This document shows, in pieces, positions 10,837-25,152 of a stretch of DNA of 64,000 bases. Source of the DNA: Mycolicibacterium goodii (lineage in GTDB: Bacteria > Actinomycetota > Actinomycetes > Mycobacteriales > Mycobacteriaceae). Made by a program: the position numbers and the translations under genes. The notes under the pieces are model-generated. The model was not told the DNA's origin. It did not search any database and saw only the letters and a list, made by a program, of their open reading frames with translations. Positions within the stretch are counted from its first letter, which is position 1, and every line of letters begins with the position of its first letter. The DNA lies in contig NZ_CP092364.2 of assembly GCF_022370755.2 (NCBI RefSeq), positions 2,170,001 to 2,234,000 of the forward strand, in the 5' to 3' direction.

Positions 10837-13044
10837 TCACTGCGCAGCGGCGCGGGCTTTGAACTCGCGGCGGCGCCGGTGCAGGATCGGTTCGGTGTAG
10901 CCGTTGGGTTGCTGTGTGCCCGACAGGATCAGCTCCTGCGCCGCGGCGAACGCGATGCTGGCGTCGGGGTTCGGCGCCATCGGCAGGTATGCCGGATCAC
11001 CCGCGTTCTGCTCGTCGACCACTGCGGCCATGCGGCGCAGGCTGGTCTTGACATCCTCCTCGGTGATGACGCCGTGACGCAGCCAATTGGCCAGCAACTG
11101 GCTGGAGATCCGCAGGGTCGCACGGTCCTCCATGAGCGCGACGTTGTGGATGTCGGGCACCTTGGAGCAGCCGACACCGGCATCGATCCAGCGCACCACG
11201 TAGCCCAGGATCGACTGGCAGTTGTTGTCGACCTCCTCGTGGATCTCCTCGGATGACCACGTCAGCGACGAGTCGGCCAGCGGGACGGTCAGCAGATCCT
11301 CCAGCTTGCCGCGCTTCTTGCCTGCCAGTTCCTTCTGCACGGCGAACACGTCGACCTGGTGGTAGTGCATCGCGTGCAGCGTCGCGGCCGTCGGCGAGGG
11401 AACCCATGCGGTGGTGGCGCCCGCCTTGGGCTGACCGATCTTCTGGGCGACCATGTCGGCCATGAGGTCGGTCATGGCCCACATGCCCTTGCCGATCTGG
11501 GCCTTGCCGGAGAACCCGGCCGCCAGGCCCACGTCGACATTGGCGTCCTCGTAGGCCAGGATCCACGGCTGGCTCTTCATGGTGCCCTTGCGGACCATCG
11601 GGCCGGCCTCCATCGAGGTGTGGATCTCGTCGCCGGTGCGGTCAAGGAACCCGGTGTTGATGAACACCACGCGGTCGGCGGCGGCCTTGATACAGGCCTT
11701 GAGGTTGACCGTGGTGCGGCGCTCCTCGTCCATGATGCCGACCTTGAGCGTGTTGGCGGGCAGGCCCAGCACGTCCTCGACGCGGCTGAACAGCTCGCAC
11801 GTGAACGCGACCTCGTCGGGGCCGTGCATCTTCGGCTTGACGATGTAGATCGAGCCCGTACGGCTGTTGGTCAGCGGACCGTTCTCACCGCCCGACTTGA
11901 GCCCGTGCATCGCGATCAGGCTGGTGAACAGGGCGTCCTGGATGCCCTCGGGGATCTCGTTGCCGTCGCTGTCGACGATGGCGTCGTTGGTCATCAGGTG
12001 ACCGACGTTGCGCACGAACAGCAGGCTGCGACCCGGCAGGGTCAGCTCGCCGGTCCCCGCACCACGGTCGGGGGTCTTGAACGTGCGGTCGGCGTTGAGC
12101 ACGCGGGTGAACGTCTTTCCGCCCTTGGTGACCTCTTCGGCCAGATCGCCCTTGTTCAGACCCAGCCAGTTGCGGTAGCCGAGCACCTTGTCGGCGGCGT
12201 CGACCGCGGCGACGGAGTCCTCGAAGTCCATGATCGTGGTGACCGCGGACTCCAGCACCACATCCTTGATGCCGGCGGCGTCGGTGGCGCCGACCGGGGA
12301 CTGCGGGTCGATGAGGATTTCGATGTGCAGCCCGTTGTTGCGCAGCAGCACCGACCACTGCGGCTCACCGAGCTCGCCGGTGTAGCCGACGAACGCCTCC
12401 GGCACCGAGAGTCCGGTGACCTTGTCGTCGCCGAGCGCGACTTCCAGTGCGCCGTCGTCGATCTTCAGACCGGTGGCCTCGCTCCACGAACCCTCGGCCA
12501 GCGGCACGACCTCGTCGAGGAATCCGCGCGCGTAGGCGATCACCTTGTCGCCACGAACCTTGTTGTAGCCCGTGCCCTTCTCGGCGCCGTCGTCCTCGGG
12601 GATGACGTCGGTGCCGTACAGCGCGTCGTACAGCGAACCCCAGCGCGCGTTTGCGGCGTTGAGCGCGAAGCGTGCGTTGAGGATCGGCACCACCAGCTGC
12701 GGGCCCGCGGTGGTCGTGATCTCGTCGTCGACGCCCGCGGTGGTGATGGTGAAGTCCTCCGGTTCCGGCAGCAGGTAGCCGATCTCGGTGAGGAACTGCT
12801 TGTAGGCCTGTGGATCGATGGGCTCAAGCACGTGCGCGCGGTGCCACTTGTCGATCTGCGCCTGCAGTTCGTCGCGGCGCGCCAGCAGTTCCTGGTTCTT
12901 CGGGGTGAGGTCGGCGACCACCTTGTCCACCCCCGACCAGAAGCTGTCGGGGTCTACGCCCGTGCCCGGCAGCGCCTCGTTGGTGATGAAGTCGTGCAGC
13001 ACCTTGGCCACACGCAGATTTCCAACTGCAACGCGATCACTCAT
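10837..13044 (-). CDS. glcB: malate synthase G
   Basis: GlcB condenses glyoxylate with acetyl-CoA to malate, the second step of the glyoxylate shunt, in the cytoplasm. The 735-residue protein matches the monomeric G form. Diagnostic segments include [18 protein letters not shown], the long insert with [46 protein letters not shown] and [17 protein letters not shown] 13044 overlaps the stop of the upstream gene by 4 nt (ATGA), so translation is probably coupled. The gene also channels glyoxylate from other routes, consistent with glycine metabolism nearby. Confidence 0.97.
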   Translation of the reverse strand: MSDRVAVGNLRVAKVLHDFITNEALPGTGVDPDSFWSGVDKVVADLTPKNQELLARRDELQAQIDKWHRAHVLEPIDPQAYKQFLTEIGYLLPEPEDFTITTAGVDDEITTTAGPQLVVPILNARFALNAANARWGSLYDALYGTDVIPEDDGAEKGTGYNKVRGDKVIAYARGFLDEVVPLAEGSWSEATGLKIDDGALEVALGDDKVTGLSVPEAFVGYTGELGEPQWSVLLRNNGLHIEILIDPQSPVGATDAAGIKDVVLESAVTTIMDFEDSVAAVDAADKVLGYRNWLGLNKGDLAEEVTKGGKTFTRVLNADRTFKTPDRGAGTGELTLPGRSLLFVRNVGHLMTNDAIVDSDGNEIPEGIQDALFTSLIAMHGLKSGGENGPLTNSRTGSIYIVKPKMHGPDEVAFTCELFSRVEDVLGLPANTLKVGIMDEERRTTVNLKACIKAAADRVVFINTGFLDRTGDEIHTSMEAGPMVRKGTMKSQPWILAYEDANVDVGLAAGFSGKAQIGKGMWAMTDLMADMVAQKIGQPKAGATTAWVPSPTAATLHAMHYHQVDVFAVQKELAGKKRGKLEDLLTVPLADSSLTWSSEEIHEEVDNNCQSILGYVVRWIDAGVGCSKVPDIHNVALMEDRATLRISSQLLANWLRHGVITEEDVKTSLRRMAAVVDEQNAGDPAYLPMAPNPDASIAFAAAQELILSGTQQPNGYTEPILHRRRREFKARAAAQ

Positions 13045-14078
13045 GCGCGAACCGCCTTAGCTGCTCGGTGGGTGGTCATGCTTTCCTCCCTCGGCTTTCC
13101 CGCGCCGGCCGGCGCCTGCCGTTTATCCAGCTTACCCATCGGTAACGTCGGCGTTTCCACCGTCATCTCGATGAGCAACAACTCACATCGGTTTGCCAAG
13201 GCGGCCCGCAACGAGGCCGCCCGTTCGGCGATCTGCCCCTGGGCGCGGACATACTCAGCGCGTCCGGCCGGTGTTTCGATGGCGATCGGCTCGAAACCAT
13301 AGCTTGTCAGGTCGTAAGGGCTCGCGCGCATATCCAGCGCCCGCGCGTCGCGCGCGAGTTCCAACGCGTCGGCCACCAGATCGGACGATACGAGCGGGCC
13401 GAGCTTGTAGGCCCACTTGTACAGATCCATCGACGCGTGGATGCATCCCGGTTGTTCGGTCGCGATCTGCTGATCGCGCGTGAGCCGCAGCTCGTTTCGC
13501 GGGGCCGCCGCGTCGGTGAAAAACCGGAACGCGTCGAAATGGGTGCAACGCAGCGGCATCGACTCGACCACCGCATCGGTGCCCGCGGCACCGAGCCGTA
13601 GCGGCACCTGGGAGTGGCGCACGCTGCCAGTGCGGTACACCATGGCCCATTCGTGCAGTCCGAAGCAGTTCAACCGCGGTGGGCGCTCGGCCGTGGCGCG
13701 CATGAGCGCCGAGACGAAGCGGACGGTGTCCGCGCGGGACGTCAGGTGATCGCGCGTCACGGTGACACCGGGCGTGTCGCCCGGCCCGTCCACGCGGCCG
13801 TACCCGCTGTAGGTGAGGAACCGCTCGGCCGACGCGCCGGCCAGCACCGCCCCGTACCCCGGATGCCACCGGCGCAGCTGGCGCGGCCGCAGGCTGTAGT
13901 AGGTGAACAGGAAGTCCCACACCGGATGCGGCTCACCACGCTGCCTGCGCAGCAGGTGCGGTTCCAGGAACCGTTCGATCCGGTCGCGGTGCCGGGTCTC
14001 GGCCACCGTCCAGTCACGCTCGTCGAGGACGCGACGCGGATGCGCGCGCGTCCCGGAAAAGGTCACCGCATCAGACAC
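13041..14078 (-). CDS. conserved actinobacterial protein, function uncertain
   Basis: This 345-residue protein is soluble, arginine-rich and lacks a signal peptide. Conserved-looking blocks are [51 protein letters not shown] and [19 protein letters not shown]. Homologues are often labelled 3-methyladenine DNA glycosylase in databases, but no helix-hairpin-helix or known glycosylase motif is visible, so that label should not be trusted. It overlaps the upstream DUF21 gene by 8 nt and overlaps glcB by 4 nt, placing it within one transcription unit. The recurring His, Tyr and Cys residues suggest a catalytic or metal-binding core, which is inference. Confidence 0.75.
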   Translation of the reverse strand: MSDAVTFSGTRAHPRRVLDERDWTVAETRHRDRIERFLEPHLLRRQRGEPHPVWDFLFTYYSLRPRQLRRWHPGYGAVLAGASAERFLTYSGYGRVDGPGDTPGVTVTRDHLTSRADTVRFVSALMRATAERPPRLNCFGLHEWAMVYRTGSVRHSQVPLRLGAAGTDAVVESMPLRCTHFDAFRFFTDAAAPRNELRLTRDQQIATEQPGCIHASMDLYKWAYKLGPLVSSDLVADALELARDARALDMRASPYDLTSYGFEPIAIETPAGRAEYVRAQGQIAERAASLRAALANRCELLLIEMTVETPTLPMGKLDKRQAPAGAGKPREESMTTHRAAKAVRA

Positions 14079-15177
14079 GGTGCGTACCGTCGCGCACCGT
14101 CCCGACGAGGTCCTCCACGAGGTCTTCGAGTGCGACCATCGCCGTCACGGTGTTGTCGGCCGCGGTGTGGGCGGTGCTGCCCTGCACGTCGATCAGGCTG
14201 TCGTCGACCACGAGCGCCAGGTGGCTGTTGCTGCGCCGCATGCGTGACAGCGCGTCGGGAACCGGCAGCGATGCCGGCACCTGAGGAAGCGGACGCACCA
14301 TGGCCAGGTCCACCACTGCGTCTGGATCGTTGACCTGCAACAACACGTCCTTGATGTGCAGATAGCCGATGTAGGTGCCGGACGCGTCGGTCACCGGGAA
14401 GCGCGAGTAACCGGTCTCGGTGAGCGCCTGCTCCACCGCGCCGACGGTCGGGCCGAGGCCCGGGCCCGCCACCGCCACGGCATGGATCTCGCTGAGCGGC
14501 ATCGCCACATCTGTCACGGTACGGGTCCGCGTCTGCAGCGCACGCGTGAGCCTGCTGTGCTCCTCGGTGTCCAGCAGACCCTCCGACACCGATTCGGCGA
14601 TCATCTCGGAAAGCTCCACGGTGGAGACCGCCGACGCCAGTTCGTCGCGCGGTTCGACACCGACCAGCCGCAGTGTCGTGTTGGCACACCAGTTGTAGAA
14701 CGCGATGAACGGGCGTGCGGCGCGGATGTACAGCAGGTAGGCCGGGATAAGCAGCATCGCCGCGGTCTCCGGGCCCGCGATGGCGATGTTCTTCGGGACC
14801 ATCTCGCCCAGCAGCACGTGCAGGATCACCACGATCGCGAGCGCCACGATGAACGACACCGTGTGCAGCACCGCATCGGACACCCCGACGAGCGCGAACG
14901 GTTTCTCCAGCAGATGCGCCACTGCAGGCTCACCGACGCGGCCCAGCAGGATCGAGCAGATCGTGATGCCCAGCTGAGAACCGGCCAGCATCAACGACAG
15001 ATGCTCGCCGGCCCGGATCACCGTGATGGCGCTCTTCTTTCCCTGCTCGGCGAGCGCCTGCAGGCGGTCGCGACGGGCCGAGATCAGCGCGAACTCGGCG
15101 GCCACAAAGAACGCGTTGGCCCCGAGCAGCAGCACGGTCAGCAGGACGCCGAACACATCACCCATGCGGATACCCAT
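14071..15177 (-). CDS. DUF21/CBS-domain (CNNM/CorC-like) membrane protein
   Basis: This 368-residue protein has the CNNM/HlyC-CorC layout. A DUF21 transmembrane domain occupies about residues 1-180, with signature [20 protein letters not shown] and [18 protein letters not shown] pair follows (about 205-330). The C-terminus is short and lacks the full CorC_HlyC domain. It corresponds to Rv1841c. Such proteins are linked to magnesium or other divalent cation export; this member is untested. ATG 15177 is preferred because GTGAGGG lies upstream; GTG 15192 or ATG 15165 are alternatives. The gene overlaps its DUF21 neighbour, so the two are probably cotranslated. Confidence 0.87.
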   Translation of the reverse strand: MGIRMGDVFGVLLTVLLLGANAFFVAAEFALISARRDRLQALAEQGKKSAITVIRAGEHLSLMLAGSQLGITICSILLGRVGEPAVAHLLEKPFALVGVSDAVLHTVSFIVALAIVVILHVLLGEMVPKNIAIAGPETAAMLLIPAYLLYIRAARPFIAFYNWCANTTLRLVGVEPRDELASAVSTVELSEMIAESVSEGLLDTEEHSRLTRALQTRTRTVTDVAMPLSEIHAVAVAGPGLGPTVGAVEQALTETGYSRFPVTDASGTYIGYLHIKDVLLQVNDPDAVVDLAMVRPLPQVPASLPVPDALSRMRRSNSHLALVVDDSLIDVQGSTAHTAADNTVTAMVALEDLVEDLVGTVRDGTHRV

Positions 15178-16540
15178 CGCGTTCGCCCTCACCGGCAGGT
15201 TCCAGCTTGGTCAACTCGAGCAGGTCGATGCGCCGGCCGTCCATGCGAACCACGGTCGCCAGCCAGTGCGTCGGCTCATCGGGATCGGTGTCGGGATCGA
15301 ATGCGGTGAGGTCAACGGCCTCGCCGGTCTCCGGGATGTGACCGAGTTCCTGCAACACCAACCCGCCGATGGTTTCGTATTCGCCCTCGGGTGCCCGAAA
15401 GCCGGTCTGGGCGGCCACCTCGTCGATGCGCAACAACCCGGAGACCTGCCACCCCTTGCCCGCGGGCACCACGTCAGGCGTCGCGTCGTCGTGTTCGTCG
15501 CGGACGTCGCCGACGATTTCCTCGATGAGGTCCTCGACGGTCACCATGCCCGCCGTGCCGCCGTACTCGTCGACCACGAGTGCGGTCTGCAACCCGTTGG
15601 CCCGGATCTGGGTCATCACGGCATCGCCGTCGAGTGTCGAGGGCACCTTCGCGACCGGCAGCGCCAGACTCGCCAGGCGGATCCGCCCGCGCTTCTCGCG
15701 CGGCACCGCGAACACCTGTTTGACGTGCACCACACCTATGGTCTCGTCGAGGTCGCCGTTGATGATCGGGAACCGCGAGAATCCCGTGCGGATCGCGGCG
15801 TCCATCAGGTCGCCCACGGTGTCGTCGGCGTCGAGCGTCTCGATCTTCGGCCGCGGGGTCATCAGTTCCTCGGCGGTGCGCTCGCCGAACTGCAGTGACC
15901 GGTCGACGAGCAGCGCCGTGATCGGGTCGAGGGACCCGCTGCGCGCCGAATTGCGCACCAGCGCCGCCAGCTCCTGACCGGTGCGCGCCGAGCGCAGCTC
16001 CTCGGCGGGCTCGATGCCGAGGCGCCGCAAGATCCAGTTCGCGGTGCCGTTGGTGAGCCGGATGACGGGCGTGAAGAACAGCGAGAAGAGCAGCTGGAAC
16101 GGCGCCGCCGCGCGGGCCGTCGGAACCGGGCGCGCCACCGCGAGGTTCTTCGGCACCAACTCGCCGAACACCATCGACAGCGATGTCGCGATCAGGACCG
16201 CGAAGAACAGCGACAGACCGCCGGCGACGTTGGTGGGGATGCCGATCGCATCGAGTCCGGGGTGGATCAGCTTGCCGATGACCGGTTCGGCGAGGTAACC
16301 GGTGGCCAGCGTGGTGATCGAGATGCCGACCTGGGCGCCGGACAACTGGAACGACAGCGTGCGGTGTGCGCGGCGGACCATGTGGTCGCGCCGGTCACCG
16401 GCACGCGCATTGGCGTCGACGGTGCTGCGTTCGAGAGCGGTCAGCGAGAACTCGGCAGCCACGAACACCGCGGTGCCGAAGGTGAGCAGAACCACTGCCA
16501 GGATCGCCAGCAAGGACAACCACACATTCGTGTCGCTCAT
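15158..16540 (-). CDS. DUF21/CBS/CorC_HlyC membrane protein (Rv1842c-like)
   Basis: This 460-residue protein is the complete CNNM/CorC form. It has DUF21 membrane segments in residues about 1-195 ([18 protein letters not shown] and [14 protein letters not shown]) and a CBS pair at about 215-335, including [24 protein letters not shown]. The C-terminal CorC_HlyC domain (about 350-440) contains [19 protein letters not shown] 16540 is chosen for GAGG 5 nt upstream; ATG 16555 lacks a ribosome-binding site. The gene heads the minus-strand unit running to glcB, behind a leader of almost 200 nt. A cation transport role is family inference. Confidence 0.9.
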   Translation of the reverse strand: MSDTNVWLSLLAILAVVLLTFGTAVFVAAEFSLTALERSTVDANARAGDRRDHMVRRAHRTLSFQLSGAQVGISITTLATGYLAEPVIGKLIHPGLDAIGIPTNVAGGLSLFFAVLIATSLSMVFGELVPKNLAVARPVPTARAAAPFQLLFSLFFTPVIRLTNGTANWILRRLGIEPAEELRSARTGQELAALVRNSARSGSLDPITALLVDRSLQFGERTAEELMTPRPKIETLDADDTVGDLMDAAIRTGFSRFPIINGDLDETIGVVHVKQVFAVPREKRGRIRLASLALPVAKVPSTLDGDAVMTQIRANGLQTALVVDEYGGTAGMVTVEDLIEEIVGDVRDEHDDATPDVVPAGKGWQVSGLLRIDEVAAQTGFRAPEGEYETIGGLVLQELGHIPETGEAVDLTAFDPDTDPDEPTHWLATVVRMDGRRIDLLELTKLEPAGEGERDGYPHG

Positions 16541-16919
16541 CGCGACCTCACCCATGGGGCGCCGGGCACATGGCCCGGCTGACTAGGAGAGGGGTCGTCG
16601 GTGTCGGCGCTCAGGACTGATTGCTGCTCCGCCCGGAAGACCGGTCCAGAACCGGAGGCCTCAGTCGGTGCCTGCGGCACGTGAACCCTTTCGTTTCGCG
16701 CCGGCGCCTCGAAACGGCCGGCGATGGATGCAGTGAGGTCCAATACTATCGCGACCGCGCAGGGCGGGACCCGGTACGAGCCCGGTACGAGGATCGGCAG
16801 GCTCGCCCGCTCGTCGTGCCGACCGGTCACGGGCAGAGCTGAGGGTTACCTCACAGCATTCTCTCGGGTAACTTCAAGCCAACTCGTTCGAGCTGATCAG
16901 AGCTGAAAGCAGGTCACCG
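16541..16919. promoter_or_regulatory. divergent intergenic region, DUF21 operon / iron ABC operon
   Basis: This 379-bp gap holds no convincing gene. On the minus strand TAGTAT (plus-strand positions 16743-16748) could be a -10 element for the DUF21 unit, implying a leader of about 190 nt. On the plus-strand side, before the iron transporter, are an inverted repeat TGAGG-N4-CCTCA at 16840-16853 and nearby GGTTAC and GGTAAC half-sites. No clear IdeR box is visible. Function of these elements is inference. Confidence 0.4.
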
Positions 16920-17969
16920 GTGTCGTTCATGTCGAAGGTCAACTCCGCGCGATCGGTGGCCGTGGTGGCCGCGATCGCCACCGCCGCCACGCTGACGCTG
17001 GCCGCGTGCGGGTCCGGGTCCGATCAGGCCGACTCGGCCGACAAGATCGTGGTCTACTCGGGACGCAGCGAAAACCTGGTGGCGCCGTTGATCGAGAAGT
17101 TCACGAGCGATACCGGAATCGAGGTCGAGACGCGGTACGCCGGCTCGGGGGAACTGGCCGCCCAGTTGATCACCGAGGGCGACAAGTCGCCGGCCGACGT
17201 GTTCCTCTCCCAGGACGCCGGTGCGCTCGGCGCGGTCAGCCAGGCCGGATTGTTCGCGCCGATCAACGACGAGGCGTTCGCGGCGGTGCCCGCGAACTTC
17301 TCGGCGGCCGACAAGAGCTGGCTCGGGGTCTCGGGCCGCGCCCGCGTGCTCGTCTACAACCCCGATCTGGCGCCCAATCCGCCGGACACCATCGACGGGC
17401 TGCTGGCGCCGGAGTGGAAGGGCAAGATCGGGTTCGCCCCGAGCAACGCCTCGTGGCAGTCGTTCGTGACGGGCCTGCGGGTGATCCGGGGTGACGACGG
17501 TGCGCGGCAGTGGCTGGAGGCGTTCAAGGCGCAGGACCCCAAGCCGTACGAGAACAACGTCGCGGTGCGCGATGCGGTGGATTCCGGACAGATCCCGCTG
17601 GGTGTGGTCAACCACTACTACCTGTACGAGCTGATCGACGCCAAAGGTGATCAGGCCGTGAAGGCGCGCAACAAGTTCATGGCCCCCGGCGATCCGGGTG
17701 GGCTGATCAACGTCGCGGGCGTCGGAGTGCTCAAGTCCGCCCCGAATCCCGATGGCGCACAAGAGTTCGCGTCGTATCTGATCGGCAGGTCCGCGCAGGA
17801 GTACTTTGCGGGTGAGACCAAGGAGTATCCGTTGATCGAGGGTGTCGAGCCCTCGGCAGACATGCCGGCATTGGACGAACTGCAGCCGCCCGCGGTGGAC
17901 CTGTCGCAGTTGTCGGACCTCGAGGCCACCCAGGAACTGCTGGTGGAGACCGGCCTGTTGACCAATTGA
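16920..17969 (+). CDS. ferric-iron ABC transporter substrate-binding lipoprotein (FbpA/FutA type)
   Basis: This 349-residue protein has a signal peptide ending in the lipobox LAAC (Cys30), so it is a lipoprotein outside the membrane. The mature part starts KIVVYSGRSENLVAPLIEKF, typical of iron-binding proteins of the FbpA/FutA class. It contains the VVNHYYLYEL segment, whose paired tyrosines coordinate Fe(III) in the family. GTG 16920 follows AAGCAGG 6 nt upstream; ATG 16929 is an alternative. The permease gene overlaps its stop codon. Together with the next two genes it forms a complete FbpABC-type importer for free or weakly chelated ferric iron. Confidence 0.9.
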   Translation: MSFMSKVNSARSVAVVAAIATAATLTLAACGSGSDQADSADKIVVYSGRSENLVAPLIEKFTSDTGIEVETRYAGSGELAAQLITEGDKSPADVFLSQDAGALGAVSQAGLFAPINDEAFAAVPANFSAADKSWLGVSGRARVLVYNPDLAPNPPDTIDGLLAPEWKGKIGFAPSNASWQSFVTGLRVIRGDDGARQWLEAFKAQDPKPYENNVAVRDAVDSGQIPLGVVNHYYLYELIDAKGDQAVKARNKFMAPGDPGGLINVAGVGVLKSAPNPDGAQEFASYLIGRSAQEYFAGETKEYPLIEGVEPSADMPALDELQPPAVDLSQLSDLEATQELLVETGLLTN

Positions 17970-19511
17970 GACGCCCGTTCTCGGTGACCGGCGGTGGGCG
18001 GCGCGCGCCCGTGATGCTGGTCGGCGCGGCGGCGCTGGTGGTGCTCGCAACCCTGGTTCCGCTGGTGTACCTGGGGGAGCGGGCCGCCGAGCGCGGTTGG
18101 GCGTTCGTGTGGGACGAGCTCGTCCAGCCGCGCACCGCGGCGTTGGTCGGCCGGTCGCTGGCGCTGGTGGTCCTGGTGACCACGGCCTGCGTCGTACTTG
18201 GCGTAGGTCTGGCCGTCCTGGTGTCGCGGACCGATCTGCGTGGACGGCGGGTGCTCGCCGTTGTGCTCACCATGCCGTTGGCGATGCCCAGCTATCTCCT
18301 TGCGTACCTGTGGGTTTCGGCTTATCCGGGGGTCGCCGGATTCTGGGGTGCCGCCCTGGTGCTGGTGCTGGTCAGCTATCCGCTGGTGTTCCTGACGACC
18401 ATGGCCGCGCTGTCGCGGGTCGACCCCGCGCTCGAGGAGGTCGCGCGCTCGCTGGGACACGGTGGGCTCTCGGTGCTGTTCCGGGTGACGCTGCGACAGG
18501 CCCGCGGGGCCATCACGGCAGGTGCGCTGCTGGTGGCGTTGTACGTGCTGAGCGATTTCGGCGCGGTCGCCGCGATGCGCTATGAGGCGTTCACGTGGGT
18601 GATCTACGGTGCGTACCGCTCCGGGTTCAATCCCTCGCGGGCCGCGGTGCTCTCGCTGGTGCTGCTGGTGCTGGCGCTGCTGCTGGTGGTGGCCGAGGGG
18701 AGGGCACGCGGTATCGCGGCGGCGCGGATCGGTGGGGGCACACCGCGTCCCGCGCCGCTGAACCGGCTGGGCCCCTGGTGGCCGGCCGTGCTCGTGGTAC
18801 CCGCCGCGGTGCTGGTGGCGGCGATCGGGTTGCCGACGGCCATCCTCGTGCGCTGGCTGCTCACGGTGGGCGCCCGCTGGGATGCCCAGCAGTGGGTCGA
18901 TGCGCTGATGGCGACGCTGTGGCTGTCCTCGGTCACCGCGATCGTGTGCACGCTCGCGGCCATGCCGCTGGGGCTGCTCGCCGCGCGTTACCGCGACCGG
19001 GTCACCCGCATCCTGGAGGCCGCCAGCTACATCGCGCACGGTCTGCCCGCCATCGTCATCGGCATCTCGATGGTGTCGCTGGGTGTACTGCTGCTGCGGC
19101 CGCTCTACCAACGCCAACCGCTGCTGATCCTGGCCTACGCTGTGTTGTTGGTGCCGCTCGCGGTCGGGTCGGTGCGCGCGGCGGTCGAGTCGACGCCGGT
19201 CCGGCTCGAAGAGGTGGCACGTTCACTCGGCCGAAACCCGTTGCGGGCCTTCACCACCGTGACGGCCCGGTTGTCGGTGCCCGGCGTCGCCGCTGCGGCC
19301 GCACTGGTCCTGCTGACCTGTATGAAGGAGTTGCCGGTGACGTTGCTGCTGCACCCGACCGGGACCGACACCCTCGCCACGAGGCTGTGGGGGCACAGTT
19401 CGGTGAGCGACTACGCCGCCGCCGCGCCCTACGCCGCGGCGCTTCTGGTGTTCGCCGCGATTCCGACCGCGGTGCTCGGTGCGTGGACGGCGGGGCGTAC
19501 CGGGGTGCGCA

Positions 19512-19519
<8 letters not shown>
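17966..19519 (+). CDS. ferric-iron ABC transporter permease (fused two-domain FbpB type)
   Basis: This 517-residue integral membrane protein carries two binding-protein-dependent permease domains. The EAA loops are RVDPALEEVARSLGHGG in the first half and TPVRLEEVARSLGRNP in the second. About twelve transmembrane helices are predicted. The fused layout is usual for FbpB, so no partner permease is required. TTG 17966 would overlap the lipoprotein stop by 4 nt; GTG 17984 is an alternative. The ATPase gene overlaps its 3' end by 8 nt, so the three genes form one operon. Confidence 0.9.
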
Positions 19520-23491
<3,972 letters not shown>

Positions 23492-23541
23492 GCAGGAGCC
23501 TTTCATTGTTTTGTTGTAGGTGAACGCCGCGGACGTCCGAT

Positions 23542-24498
23542 CTATGTCAGACCCGAGAACAGGCGATGCAATTCGGTGAGCCAGGGGACGGCCACGGCGA
23601 TGGTCGGGACGACCAGGATGGCCACTGCCGCGAGGTAGGCGACGATCGAGAGCGCCAGGCTGTTGGGCTTGCCGCCGAGCCGGCGCACCCGGATCACCGT
23701 GGTCGGCCCACCCGCGGCGAGCGCACCCGACGGTGTGCGGCCCGCGGCGCACGTGACCAGCGCGCGGGCCAGGGGAGTGGGTCCGGCGATCCGCACGGCG
23801 GCATCGTCGGCGAGAAGTTCGATCAGCAACCGCACTGCGTCGAGCGCGCTGGCGCTGCGGACGAACCGGGGGAATGCGGCATGCACGGCCGTGAACATCT
23901 CCAGCACGAGATCGTGCCGGGCCCGCAGGTGTGCGCGCTCGTGGGTCAGGATCGCGTCGACCTCGTCGGGCGAGAGGGTGTCGAGGGTGCCCTCGCTGAC
24001 CACCACGCGGCTGCGAACCCCTGGCAGGCAGTACGCGAGCGGCTGTGCGACGTCGAGGATGCGCAGCCCGCTGGCGGGCCTGCGCAGATGGGCGGGGACC
24101 GCGTCGCGCGACTTGCTGAGCAGGTCCACCATCATGCGGTGGTGTGCGCGGCGGCGGCGCGTTGCGACGGCCACCTGGACGATCGCGACGCACAACCGGG
24201 CACCGATGAACAGCGTCAGGCTGAACACCACGACGTAGGCGAGCCACACCGGCCAGCCCAGCACGTCGATCTCGCTGGTGATCGTCGCGGTCGGACGGCC
24301 GTCGGGGCCGGGAACGAACAGCCGGCTGGCGATGGCGATGCCGGCGGAGAACGCCGAAAGTACCGCGGCCAAGGCGATCGACTGCCACAACACGATTGCC
24401 GCGCGCGGCGCCCGCAACGGCCACGAGGCCCGCGCCAGCATCGCGGGCACTGGTCCAACCAGCGCCAGCGCTACGAGTGTGAAGGCCAGCGCGGACAC
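23542..24498 (-). CDS. M56 family membrane metallopeptidase (BlaR1-like, Rv1845c type)
   Basis: This 318-residue membrane protein has a zinc-peptidase motif HERAH (His186, Glu187, His190). Three N-terminal membrane helices lie at about 1-20, 33-58 and 83-110, and one C-terminal helix at about 285-308. Unlike BlaR1 it has no C-terminal penicillin-binding sensor domain. It is 14 nt downstream of blaI, the canonical pairing in which the peptidase removes the repressor in response to envelope or antibiotic stress. The proteolysis of BlaI is family inference; the inducing signal is not visible. Confidence 0.9.
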   Translation of the reverse strand: MSALAFTLVALALVGPVPAMLARASWPLRAPRAAIVLWQSIALAAVLSAFSAGIAIASRLFVPGPDGRPTATITSEIDVLGWPVWLAYVVVFSLTLFIGARLCVAIVQVAVATRRRRAHHRMMVDLLSKSRDAVPAHLRRPASGLRILDVAQPLAYCLPGVRSRVVVSEGTLDTLSPDEVDAILTHERAHLRARHDLVLEMFTAVHAAFPRFVRSASALDAVRLLIELLADDAAVRIAGPTPLARALVTCAAGRTPSGALAAGGPTTVIRVRRLGGKPNSLALSIVAYLAAVAILVVPTIAVAVPWLTELHRLFSGLT

Positions 24499-24512
24499 GC
24501 CGCTAGTGTCCC

Positions 24513-24929
24513 TCAGCCCGTACCCGAATTACCAGTCGGTGGGGAAACCCGCTGCTTGCTCTCGAGTTCCTCCAGTGCGCGGCGCAGCGCCGCGGCCTCG
24601 TCGACACCGACCCGTTCGACGAAATGGACCAGCGCGGCCTGGCGGCTGCCGGAGTCCGCGGCCTGGTCGAGGGCGTCGACCATCAACCCGGCCACCAGCT
24701 CGTCGCGCCCGTGGGTGGGGGCGTACCGGTGGGCCCGGTCGTCGCGGTGCTGCACCACGAGGTTCTTCTTCGCCAGTCGCTGCAGCACCGTCATGATCGT
24801 CGTGTAGGCCAAGTCGCGGCGGGCGGCCAGCGCCTCGTGGACTTGGCGCACAGTCTGAGGTTCGGGAGCTGCCCAGAGATGATCCATCACCTCGCGCTCC
24901 AGCTCCCCAAGACGCGTCAATTTGGCCAT
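24513..24929 (-). CDS. blaI: BlaI/MecI family transcriptional repressor
   Basis: This 138-residue repressor has the BlaI winged helix in its N-terminal 80 residues (RLGELEREVMDHLWAAPEPQ, VRQVHEAL, YTTIMTVLQRLAKKNLV). A short C-terminal dimerisation helix ends ALRRALEELE. It corresponds to Rv1846c, which in M. tuberculosis controls itself, the M56 peptidase and some other genes including beta-lactamase and ATP synthase. A direct repeat at 24961-24979, just upstream, is a candidate operator. A long gap and an iron-regulated unit separate it from the plus-strand genes. Confidence 0.93.
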   Translation of the reverse strand: MAKLTRLGELEREVMDHLWAAPEPQTVRQVHEALAARRDLAYTTIMTVLQRLAKKNLVVQHRDDRAHRYAPTHGRDELVAGLMVDALDQAADSGSRQAALVHFVERVGVDEAAALRRALEELESKQRVSPPTGNSGTG

Positions 24930-24960
24930 GTTCTTTCACTCTCCTGAGAAGTAAAGCCAG

Positions 24961-24979
24961 CGTACTACGGGCGTACTAC
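24961..24979. promoter_or_regulatory. candidate BlaI operator, direct repeat of CGTACTAC
   Basis: CGTACTAC occurs twice, at 24961-24968 and 24972-24979, 11 bp apart, so both copies lie on the same face of the helix. It is 32 nt upstream of the blaI start on the opposite strand, where TAGTAC hexamers could also form part of the promoter. Autoregulation by BlaI is known for the family; assignment of this repeat is inference. Confidence 0.5.
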
Positions 24980-25107
24980 CGCGCGTCGTATCCATCGGCG
25001 AGCAGATGCTCGGCCCCGCCGTTCTGGTCCCAATTTCAAGGTCACAGACGGTCCTGGAGAACGCTGTGAATCCAGTCACAGGCTCTGGTCGCCACGACGT
25101 GCGCGAC

Positions 25108-25126
25108 TATAGTAAGGCTAACCTAA
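25108..25126. promoter_or_regulatory. IdeR-type iron box
   Basis: TATAGTAAGGCTAACCTAA at 25108-25126 matches 15 of 19 positions of the IdeR consensus TTAGGTTAGGCTAACCTAA as I know it, including the whole right half. It overlaps a TATAGT -10-like hexamer and ends 26 nt before the start of the next gene. This predicts repression by IdeR-Fe(II) when iron is plentiful. Confidence 0.85.
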
Positions 25127-25152
25127 GTACACGAGGAGCCTTCGGAGGTGAC

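Noticed and set aside
11359..13302. 647-codon plus-strand frame opposite glcB
   Set aside because: Antisense shadow of a fully conserved malate synthase; composition is typical of out-of-frame high-GC translation.
16541..16740. M-box or yybP-ykoY riboswitch upstream of the DUF21 genes
   Set aside because: I could not match the conserved core of either class in the leader, so only an undefined leader is reported.
23492..24424. Long N-terminal extension of gnd1
   Set aside because: The translated extension is Arg/Pro-rich shadow of the M56 peptidase gene in another frame. gnd1 homologues begin near ATG 23491.
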